A DNA stretch of 64,000 bases from Firmicutes bacterium UBA3553 (lineage in GTDB: Bacteria; Bacillota; Clostridia; Tissierellales; Sedimentibacteraceae), in the NCBI GenBank assembly GCA_002381185.1, contig DFOA01000031.1, positions 30,292-94,291 on the forward strand. The letters are read 5' to 3'. The translations under genes were made by a program, and so were the position numbers. This document shows positions 35,234 through 41,833 of the stretch, piece by piece. The notes under the pieces were generated by a model that was given only the letters and a program-made list of their open reading frames with translations, was not told where the DNA came from and ran no database searches. The first letter of the stretch is position 1. Each line of letters opens with the position of its first letter.

Positions 35234-35365
35234 AATGGATGAGCAATGGGTTAGCGATAGATGAGCAATGGATTGGCGATGGATATATATGTGCTTTCGG
35301 CACATAGAAATTTAATTGCTTATCAGTTGTCCATCCATTGCCAATCAATTGCTCATCAATTGTTC
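35234..35365. repeat. 11-nt-unit hairpin element A (4+4 units), upstream of ispG
   Basis: Left arm: four 11-mers GATGAGCAATG, GGTTAGCGATA, GATGAGCAATG, GATTGGCGATG (35238-35281). Centre: a small hairpin TATGTGC-TTTCG-GCACATA (35288-35306). Right arm: AATTGCTTATC, AGTTGTCCATC, CATTGCCAATC, AATTGCTCATC (35314-35357), then AATTGTTC. Arms pair in register with many G-T pairs and a mismatch at every eleventh position. The right end touches the AAGGAGG of ispG. Confidence 0.9.
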
Positions 35366-35377
35366 AAGGAGGGATTT

Positions 35378-36448
35378 ATGGATCAGATATTCAGAAGAAA
35401 ATCAAGGAGTGTCATGGTCGGGGATGTGCAAATCGGAGGAGGAGCACAAATTACTGTACAATCTATGACAAATACATTTACAAAGGATGTTAAATCCACA
35501 GTTAATCAAATTTTGCGTCTCGAAGAAGCAGGATGTGAAATTATAAGGGTAGCTGTGGCCGACATTGAAGATGCAGCCGCAATAAAGGAAATAAAAAAGC
35601 AAATACATATTCCAATAGTTGCAGATATTCATTTCGATTACAGACTTGCTTTAAAAGCAATTGAGAACGGCGTTGACAAACTAAGGATAAATCCCGGAAA
35701 CATAGGAAGCATGGATAGGGTGCAAAAAATTATTGAAATGGCCAAGCCCAGAAACATTCCAATAAGAATTGGAGTTAATGCGGGAAGTGTTCATAAAGAA
35801 ATATTAAAAAAATATAACGGTGAAGTCACATCCGAAGGAATGATTGAGTCAGCATTAGAGCATGTCAAGATATTGGAGGACCTGGATTATGGAAATATAG
35901 TCATTTCCATGAAGGGAACAGATATAAAAATGACAATTGATGCCTACAGGTCCATGGCTAAGAAAGTTGATTATCCTCTTCACTTGGGAATCACACATGC
36001 AGGGACTCTATTTGAAGGAAGCATACGCTCTGCCATAGGGGTGGGAAGCTTACTGGCAGACGGTATCGGAGATACATTAAGAATATCTCTTACTGATGAT
36101 CCGGGAGAAGAGGTAAAAGTTGCAAAGGAAATTTTAAAAAGCCTGAATCTCAGAAATTTCGGTATAAACTACATAACATGTCCCACATGCGGCAGAACAA
36201 AAATTCAGCTTATTGAGCTTTCTAAAAAAATCCAGGAAGGCTTAAAGGATGTAAATAAACCTATTACAGTTGCAATAATGGGCTGTGCTGTCAACGGCCC
36301 CGGAGAAGCAAGACAGTCAGACATCGGAATTGCAGGAGGCGCAGGTGAAGCCCTTTTATTTAAAAAAGGTGAGATAATCAGAAAAATAAGAGAAGAAGAT
36401 ATTGTTCAGACCTTGCTGGATGAAATTGAAAAGATGGAAATGAATTGA
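35378..36448 (+). CDS. ispG: 4-hydroxy-3-methylbut-2-enyl diphosphate synthase
   Basis: [4Fe-4S] enzyme of the MEP isoprenoid pathway. The 356-aa product has VGDVQIGGGAQITVQSMTNT at the N-terminus, LRINPGNIG near residue 105, and the cluster cysteines in TCPTCGRT and MGCAVNGPGEA near the C-terminus. Start at ATG 35378, seven bases after AAGGAGGG; a longer in-frame reading of 39 codons runs through hairpin element A and is rejected. Confidence 0.96.
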   Translation: MDQIFRRKSRSVMVGDVQIGGGAQITVQSMTNTFTKDVKSTVNQILRLEEAGCEIIRVAVADIEDAAAIKEIKKQIHIPIVADIHFDYRLALKAIENGVDKLRINPGNIGSMDRVQKIIEMAKPRNIPIRIGVNAGSVHKEILKKYNGEVTSEGMIESALEHVKILEDLDYGNIVISMKGTDIKMTIDAYRSMAKKVDYPLHLGITHAGTLFEGSIRSAIGVGSLLADGIGDTLRISLTDDPGEEVKVAKEILKSLNLRNFGINYITCPTCGRTKIQLIELSKKIQEGLKDVNKPITVAIMGCAVNGPGEARQSDIGIAGGAGEALLFKKGEIIRKIREEDIVQTLLDEIEKMEMN

Positions 36449-36473
36449 CATATATGTAAAGTCCTAGTATAAT
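36445..36473 (+). promoter_or_regulatory. perfect consensus sigma-A promoter at the end of ispG
   Basis: TTGACA (36445-36450), 17-nt spacer, TATAAT (36468-36473). The -35 box overlaps the ispG stop codon. It should drive the L25 gene, with a leader of about 110 nt. Confidence 0.85.
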
Positions 36474-36490
36474 TAAGTATGAATTAAAAA

Positions 36491-36525
36491 AAGTTGAATT
36501 TTGTAAAAGAATTCAGCTTATTTTT
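36491..36525 (+). terminator. terminator-like hairpin in the L25 leader
   Basis: AAGTTGAATT/AATTCAGCTT (36491-36500 with 36510-36519) followed by ATTTTT. It lies downstream of the consensus promoter, so it can end ispG transcripts and also attenuate L25 transcripts. Confidence 0.72.
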
Positions 36526-36588
36526 ATAGGTAATCTAAAATAATGCGGGGTGTTATTAAGTTTAATATAATTTTAAGGAGGATTTACA

Positions 36589-37191
36589 ATGTCAGAATTA
36601 GGAACGCTAAACATTGAAAGAAGAACAACTGCAAATAGCAGAGCAAGCAAGCAGCTGCGCAAAAATGGATATGTGCCGGCAAGTCTTTCTTGCAAAGGAA
36701 GAGAATCAATATCAGTTGCATTAAAAGCTGATGAATTGAGGAAGGGTTTAACTTCATACGGAAGGAACGCTCTTTTTAGACTTTCTTTAGAAAATGATAA
36801 TTCTATTACGGGAATGGTTAAAGAAATTCAATATTCACCAATTAAAGGAGAAATGATTCATGTTGATTTACAGCAGGTATCATTGAATGAAGAAATCAGA
36901 GCTGATTTATCCATTAGACTTAAAGGGTTAGAAACATTGGAATTTAAAAAACTTATGGCACTTCCGCAGCTGGATGTTATGCGTGTTAAGGGGTTGCCTC
37001 AAGATATTCCGGATGATATTGTTATTGATGTTTCAAATGTTAAAGGAGTTGAAAATATTAATGTTGCCGACGTGGAATTTCCTAAGGGCATTGTACCTGA
37101 ATTAAGCCCTGAGCAATGTGTAATTTCTGTAGTCGAAGTGAAAAGGCAGGGGAACAATTTTGCTGAACTTGCTGAAGAAGGAAGTTTTTAG
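36589..37191 (+). CDS. rplY: 50S ribosomal protein L25 / general stress protein Ctc
   Basis: 5S rRNA-binding ribosomal protein of the long Ctc/TL5 type, 200 aa. N-terminal L25 domain (about 1-92; RASKQLRKNGYVPASLS) and a C-terminal TL5 beta domain (about 95-185; ELSPEQCVISVVE). It has its own consensus promoter and a terminator on each side, so it is monocistronic. Confidence 0.88.
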   Translation: MSELGTLNIERRTTANSRASKQLRKNGYVPASLSCKGRESISVALKADELRKGLTSYGRNALFRLSLENDNSITGMVKEIQYSPIKGEMIHVDLQQVSLNEEIRADLSIRLKGLETLEFKKLMALPQLDVMRVKGLPQDIPDDIVIDVSNVKGVENINVADVEFPKGIVPELSPEQCVISVVEVKRQGNNFAELAEEGSF

Positions 37192-37214
37192 TTAAAAATT
37201 AAATAAATAAATTA

Positions 37215-37245
37215 AAATCGCAATTAGAATGCTAATTGCGATTTT
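37215..37245. terminator. bidirectional terminator between L25 and MgtC-like genes
   Basis: AAAATCGCAATTAG/CTAATTGCGATTTTT stem with A-run before and T-run after, shared by convergent genes. Confidence 0.88.
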
Positions 37246-37865
37246 TACAGTTCTTCTATATGGATTAACCCTTCAAAGGAACTGAATTTCTGGATAGTTT
37301 CAATATGGTTAAGACGTTTGTCGGCTTCTAATTGTATTATTGCTATTACTGTAACCTCACGTAAATTTGGATCCTTTGTAATTTCTATGTCGTGTACTCT
37401 GAATTTATTTTTATAGCAGTAAGCAATGAATTTATCGAAGTGTTCAATAGTTGAAAAAGATGTATATACGGTTATCATTCTGTTTGTGGATGTAAGCCAG
37501 GTATCAAACTTTTTAAATAGTGTGATAATTAAAAATACTGCAACTGCTACTATTAATGCACCGTAATAAAATCCGATACCGATGGCAAGGCCAAGACATG
37601 CGGATGACCATAAACCTGCTGCGGAAGTTAATCCCTTGACCTGGCTTCTGCTTGTGACAATTATTGTTCCGGCACCCAGAAAGCCTATGCCGCTTATAAC
37701 CTGTGCCCCTAACCTTGCCGGGTCGCTGCCTTCGAAGTTGATATATATGAACTGATTTGTCATCATTATTAATGCAGAACTTAAACATACAATCATATAT
37801 GTCCTGAATCCGGCAGGACGGTTTTTTCTGCTTCTTTCAAGACCGATTAAGCCTCCGCAGATCAT
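37245..37865 (-). CDS. MgtC/SapB family membrane protein, N-terminus unclear
   Basis: MgtC-family protein with at least four membrane segments and a C-terminal ACT-like cytoplasmic domain (about 130-206, VEVTVIAIIQLEAD-type strand region). GGLIGLERSRKNRPAGFRTY is the family N-terminal signature. From ATG 37865 the product is 206 aa and lacks most of helix 1. The frame stays open for 25 more codons (back to about 37940) and encodes a matching hydrophobic helix (NIISISFRIFLSM), but there is no ATG, GTG or TTG there. See findings. Confidence 0.8.
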   Translation of the reverse strand: MICGGLIGLERSRKNRPAGFRTYMIVCLSSALIMMTNQFIYINFEGSDPARLGAQVISGIGFLGAGTIIVTSRSQVKGLTSAAGLWSSACLGLAIGIGFYYGALIVAVAVFLIITLFKKFDTWLTSTNRMITVYTSFSTIEHFDKFIAYCYKNKFRVHDIEITKDPNLREVTVIAIIQLEADKRLNHIETIQKFSSFEGLIHIEEL

Positions 37866-38000
37866 TGAAAGAAAAATTCTGAAACTTATGGAAATTATAT
37901 TTAATTCGTGTAGTGTTTCTATAACATCATCGCCCCCACGTTAATTATACAATATTAATATTATATAATTAACTTATATAAAGGTGAGAATTATATTACT

Positions 38001-38033
38001 AAAAAAGCGAAATTCTTAAGAATTCCGCTTTTT
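38001..38033. terminator. bidirectional terminator before the KamA-family gene's 3' end
   Basis: AAAAAAGCG-AATTC / GAATT-CGCTTTTTT imperfect stem (38001-38033), with T-runs on both strands. It ends the minus-strand KamA-family gene. Confidence 0.8.
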
Positions 38034-39139
38034 TATACTGTGTTTGGAAGCCATGCCTGATTGTCTGTTACTTTTATTGCCATTACTCTTCCCTGGTCCT
38101 TATCATACTTTGCTTGGTGGTATTTGAAAATTATTTCGTCATCTCCGATGCTGCCTACAATTTCAATTTTTCCCGTTGGATGGCTCATGGCATATTTGAA
38201 ACATTTGCTTATTCCGTTCAATTTTGCCCTTGTTTCATCAATAATTCCAATGGCACTTTTGAAAGGAACCTGAAATTGGTTTTTAACGCCTGAAACCGGT
38301 CTGCACTGGAATATATAGTACGGTGTGACACCTATTTCTGTAAGGCCTCTCATTAAATCAGCCATTGTGTCTGAATTATCGTTTATTCCTTTTAATAAGA
38401 CGGTTTGATTTCTTACGACAATTCCAATATTTCGAAGAGCTTCAATTGCTCTGTTGGACTCTTTGGTAATTTCATTTGGGTGATTGAAATGTGTAATAAT
38501 ATAAATTTGTTTTATTTTGTTGTAATATTCAAGTATATTAAGAAGCTCATCATCTTCATAAATTCTTTGAGGAAGAACGACGGGCGTTCTCGTCCCAAAT
38601 CGGATAAAGCTTAAATGATCTATTTTTGTAAATTCGTCTAATATTTTTTTGATTTTTTCATTGCTGTTCATAAAAGAATCGCCGCCGGAAATCAATACAT
38701 TTGTCATTTCTCTATGTTTTTTTATATAGCTTACCACTTCGTCAAATTCCTTATTTATTTCATCATTATTAATGCCAACAAGGCGTTTCCTGAAACAATG
38801 CCTGCAGTACATGGCACATCTGTTTGTGGACAAATACATTCCTGTTTGTTTATATTTGTGCTGGAGGCCGTTAACTACAGTATTGTTTGCTTCACCGCTT
38901 GTATCAAAGCTTCCGCTCATGTCAGTTTCAAGTATTGAGGGAACAGAAAGTTTCCTGATTGGATCATCAGGGTCATTCTTGTTAATTAAAGATAAGTAAT
39001 ATTTAGGTATTGACATAGGATATCTGTCAATAATATTTTCGAGCTTGATTTTTTCCTCTTCTGACAGATTCCAGTTCAAAGCTTCATTCACTTCGTCTGC
39101 TGTTGTAACATTGTTTTTCAATTGCATTTTCCAATCCAT
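38033..39139 (-). CDS. KamA-family radical SAM aminomutase, substrate unknown
   Basis: PLP- and SAM-dependent aminomutase fold, 368 aa. Radical SAM motif is CAMYCRHCFRKR near residue 107. TRTPVVLPQRI and THFNHPNEIT match lysine 2,3-aminomutase closely, and a PLP lysine is likely in HPTGKIEIVG near residue 330. The two aspartates that bind the lysine side-chain amine in lysine 2,3-aminomutase (in YQCDLS and VVDAPG) are replaced here (FQCRPVSG and AMSHPTG). So lysine is probably not the substrate. Start at ATG 39139, after GGAGTTG. Confidence 0.85.
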   Translation of the reverse strand: MDWKMQLKNNVTTADEVNEALNWNLSEEEKIKLENIIDRYPMSIPKYYLSLINKNDPDDPIRKLSVPSILETDMSGSFDTSGEANNTVVNGLQHKYKQTGMYLSTNRCAMYCRHCFRKRLVGINNDEINKEFDEVVSYIKKHREMTNVLISGGDSFMNSNEKIKKILDEFTKIDHLSFIRFGTRTPVVLPQRIYEDDELLNILEYYNKIKQIYIITHFNHPNEITKESNRAIEALRNIGIVVRNQTVLLKGINDNSDTMADLMRGLTEIGVTPYYIFQCRPVSGVKNQFQVPFKSAIGIIDETRAKLNGISKCFKYAMSHPTGKIEIVGSIGDDEIIFKYHQAKYDKDQGRVMAIKVTDNQAWLPNTV

Positions 39140-39612
39140 ATATTCAACTCCAATCATAAAATTTAAACATCATATAATCAAAAATTATTTCAATTCAAAA
39201 AAAGCAAATTTAAATTACAGCCGTAAAATACAACTAGCTGGTATGAGTTTTATTTTCATTTTGAAATCAGCATTTTAATTGTGAAATAAACTTAACAAAT
39301 TTCAAATAATGTGAATTGAGATGTGATTATAATGATGCTTTTCAATAAAAACTATTTAGATATCTAAATTAGATTACGCTTATTTAATATTTTAACATAA
39401 AGTTCGGAATCAGTAAAGCGATTGCCAAAAGTTTTTTGAAATTTTTACGAATCGTAACCAAACGAAACGTAAGTTGCCTGATTAATTATATGAGCGGCAT
39501 CTGGTTTCACATTTTATGGGTAGCAGACTAGAATATCGAAAGCACCAGTGAACAAATAAATTGAGGTTTCAATATTCCGTCAATATTTAATACTTAAAAA
39601 ATAAAATTTTTA
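39140..39612. other. long intergenic region, mostly unassigned
   Basis: About 470 nt with no convincing ORF or known RNA. It holds a 13-nt perfect palindrome TTACGA-A-TCGTAA (39445-39457) and a short GAACAAATAAATTGAGG block near 39550 that faintly resembles the 121-bp repeat family. It lies where a large gene (polC in many relatives) may once have been. Confidence 0.5.
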
Positions 39613-39613
39613 T

Positions 39614-39642
39614 TTGATTAATAATAAAAAATGTGATATAAT
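39614..39642 (+). promoter_or_regulatory. promoter of the rimP-nusA-infB operon
   Basis: TTGATT (39614-39619), 17-nt spacer, TATAAT (39637-39642). Transcription would start near 39649, just before the rimP leader hairpin. Confidence 0.8.
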
Positions 39643-39664
39643 ATAACAAAGATAGAATTTTTGA

Positions 39665-39694
39665 CAGAAAGAGTGGGGTAGCCCACTCTTTCTG
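39665..39694 (+). ncRNA. rimP leader hairpin
   Basis: CAGAAAGAGTGGG/CCCACTCTTTCTG perfect 13-bp stem with a GTAG loop, between the promoter and rimP. This is the conserved rimP-leader hairpin known upstream of rimP-nusA operons; its mechanism is not settled. Confidence 0.82.
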
Positions 39695-39728
39695 ATTGTA
39701 ATATTAAAAGTCGGGTAAAGGAGAAAAT

Positions 39729-40193
39729 ATGAATAAAAAGTCCATAGAAGAGTCAGTACAGAAAATGGTAGAGGATGTTATAAAAGATACTGACATTGAG
39801 CTGGTTGACATTGAATATGTAAAAGAGGGGCCATTCAAGTATTTAAAGGTGTATCTTGACAAGCCGGACGGCATAACCGTTGATGATACTGCCGATGTGA
39901 GCAGAGCATTGAATAAGATGCTGGATGATGCCGATTTAATCAAGGAGCAGTACTTTTTGGAAGTGTCATCACCCGGAATTGAAAGACCCTTTAAAACAGA
40001 TGCTGACTATCAAAAAAACATAGGTAAGAAAGTGGAAGCCAAATTTTTCAAACCTATTGACGGCAAAAAATCTGTAAACGGTATTTTAATGGAAAAAGAT
40101 GAAAATAAGGTAGTTATAAAATCTAATGATGAGAATATTAAAATTGAACTTAAAGATATTTCAAAAATAAATATAGTGATAGAGGACTTTTAA
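39729..40193 (+). CDS. rimP: ribosome maturation factor RimP
   Basis: 30S subunit assembly factor, 154 aa. YLKVYLDKPDGITVDD and FLEVSSPGIERPF are the family signatures; the C-terminal part is the SH3-like domain. First gene of the nusA-infB operon. Confidence 0.96.
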   Translation: MNKKSIEESVQKMVEDVIKDTDIELVDIEYVKEGPFKYLKVYLDKPDGITVDDTADVSRALNKMLDDADLIKEQYFLEVSSPGIERPFKTDADYQKNIGKKVEAKFFKPIDGKKSVNGILMEKDENKVVIKSNDENIKIELKDISKINIVIEDF

Positions 40194-40204
40194 CGGAGGG
40201 TAGG

Positions 40205-41266
40205 ATGAACAAGGAAATATTAAATGCGTTAAGCGAACTCGAAAAAGAAAAAGGAATTCGCAAGGACGTTGTATTGGAGGCAATTAAAGCGGCATTAGAA
40301 ACAGGTTACAAGAAAAATTACAGCAAAGCGACCAACTTCAGCATAGATATCGATGACGAAAACGGTGAATACAAGTTATTTCAGGATAAAATTGTTGTAG
40401 AAGAAGTTGAAAATCCAAATCAGGAAATAACTGTAGAAGATGCCAGAGCCATTGATACAAAATATGATATAGGCGATATAGTTAAAATTGAGATTAGACC
40501 TAAAAAAGATTTCGGACGTATTGCAGCACAGACAGCAAGACAAGTTATACTTCAAAAAATCCGTGAAGCTGAAAGAGAATCAATATTCAGTGAATTTTAC
40601 GGAAGAGAATCAGATATACTCACAGGAATAGTTCAAAGAGAAAGTAAAGGAAATATTTATGTTGATTTAGGAAAAATTGAAGGAATTATCAGTCTTAATG
40701 AACAAATTCCAGGCGAAGTATACAACCCCGGAGACAGGATTAAAATGGTTATTGTTGAAGTGAAAAATTCAGGCAAGGGAGCAAGCATAATGCTTTCAAG
40801 AAGTCATCCGAACCTTGTTAAAAGATTGTTCGAACTTGAAGTTCCTGAAATACATGATGGTACAATCGAAATTTATTCTATATCAAGGGAAGCAGGCTCA
40901 AGAACAAAAATAGCTGTTTTCTCAAATGATCCTAATGTTGAGCCAATTGGGTCGTGTGTCGGAAATAAGGGAACAAGAGTTAAAAATATTATTGATGAAA
41001 TATGTCAGGAAAAAATTGATATTATAATATATGACAAGAATCCGGAAAAATTTATTGCAAACAGCCTTGGACCAGCAAAAATAGTAAAGGTTACTGCAAA
41101 TGAAAAAGAAAAGAGTGCAGTTGCAGTTGTCCCTGATAATCAATTGTCTCTTGCCATAGGAAAAGAGGGACAAAACGTAAGATTGGCAGCAAAACTGACA
41201 GGATGGAAAATTGACATCATAAGTGAATCACAAGAAAAGGAAAGAAACTCCAAGGAGGAAATATGA
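40205..41266 (+). CDS. nusA: transcription termination/antitermination factor NusA
   Basis: RNA polymerase-associated elongation factor, 353 aa. N-terminal RNAP-binding domain, then S1 (about 130-200; GIVQRESKGNIYVDLGKIEG), KH1 and KH2 (about 230-345; CVGNKGTRVKNIIDEI and LAIGKEGQNVRLAAKLTGW). It lacks the C-terminal acidic repeats of E. coli NusA, as usual in Firmicutes. 4-nt overlap with the next gene. Confidence 0.97.
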   Translation: MNKEILNALSELEKEKGIRKDVVLEAIKAALETGYKKNYSKATNFSIDIDDENGEYKLFQDKIVVEEVENPNQEITVEDARAIDTKYDIGDIVKIEIRPKKDFGRIAAQTARQVILQKIREAERESIFSEFYGRESDILTGIVQRESKGNIYVDLGKIEGIISLNEQIPGEVYNPGDRIKMVIVEVKNSGKGASIMLSRSHPNLVKRLFELEVPEIHDGTIEIYSISREAGSRTKIAVFSNDPNVEPIGSCVGNKGTRVKNIIDEICQEKIDIIIYDKNPEKFIANSLGPAKIVKVTANEKEKSAVAVVPDNQLSLAIGKEGQNVRLAAKLTGWKIDIISESQEKERNSKEEI

Positions 41267-41532
41267 AAACCCGTAAAATACCTTTGAGAAAATGTATCGG
41301 ATGCATGGAGAGTTTTCCTAAAAAAGAATTGTGCAGAATAGTAAAAAACAAGGATAATGAAATACACTTTGATGCTACGGGAAAATTAAACGGCAGAGGT
41401 ACATATATATGCAAAAAAACCGAATGCTTCGAAAAAGCCATCAAGTCAAAAAGATTATCAAAATCGCTTGAAGCTGAAATACCTGAAGAGGTATATGAAG
41501 CAATAAAAGCAGAGATTGAAAAGAATGAATAA
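41263..41532 (+). CDS. rnpM: RNase P modulator RnpM (YlxR family)
   Basis: An 89-aa protein of the YlxR family, recently linked to RNase P control in B. subtilis. It has KTRKIPLRKCIGCMESFPKK and NGRGTYICKKTECF, with the family cysteines. Overlaps nusA by ATGA and is followed by the L7Ae-like gene, the conserved order. Confidence 0.92.
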   Translation: MKTRKIPLRKCIGCMESFPKKELCRIVKNKDNEIHFDATGKLNGRGTYICKKTECFEKAIKSKRLSKSLEAEIPEEVYEAIKAEIEKNE

Positions 41533-41818
41533 AGTTTATTCAATGATCGGAATAGCCAGAAAAGGCGGCAAAATATCAATAGGGTTTGATGTGACTTGTT
41601 TGGATGTTAAAAGTAAGAAAAGCATTTTGGTTTTGATAGCAACAGACGCTTCAGATAAAACAAAAGAAAACATACAGTTTTTATGTGATAAATACGACAT
41701 TAAATATGTTGAATATGGAGAGAAAGAAATCCTGGGCAAAAGTCTCGGGAGAAAGGTGGTGAGTGTTTTGTCAGTTAACGATACAAACATAGCATCATAT
41801 TTATTAAATAATATATAA
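41525..41818 (+). CDS. ylxQ: L7Ae-family RNA-binding protein YlxQ
   Basis: A 97-aa L7Ae/L30e-fold protein, probably binding kink-turn RNA. Segments: YSMIGIARKGGKISIGFD, VLIATDASDKTKENI and LGKSLGRKVVSVL. Start at ATG 41525, which overlaps the rnpM stop by 8 nt; an in-frame TTG three codons earlier is possible. Confidence 0.88.
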   Translation: MNKVYSMIGIARKGGKISIGFDVTCLDVKSKKSILVLIATDASDKTKENIQFLCDKYDIKYVEYGEKEILGKSLGRKVVSVLSVNDTNIASYLLNNI

Positions 41819-41833
41819 TCCGGAGGTGGCTTA

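Noticed and set aside
35234..35365. Ordinary rho-independent terminator after rseP
   Set aside because: No T-run after the right arm; the arms are modular 11-mers and the end abuts a binding site. It is better treated as a repeat family member.
35261..35377. 39-codon N-terminal extension of ispG
   Set aside because: It translates hairpin element A; the family-typical start MDQIFRRKS has its own AAGGAGGG site.
39140..39612. Riboswitch or tRNA-like RNA in the long gap
   Set aside because: No conserved core sequence, T-loop GTTCRANNC or terminator-coupled structure that I recognise.
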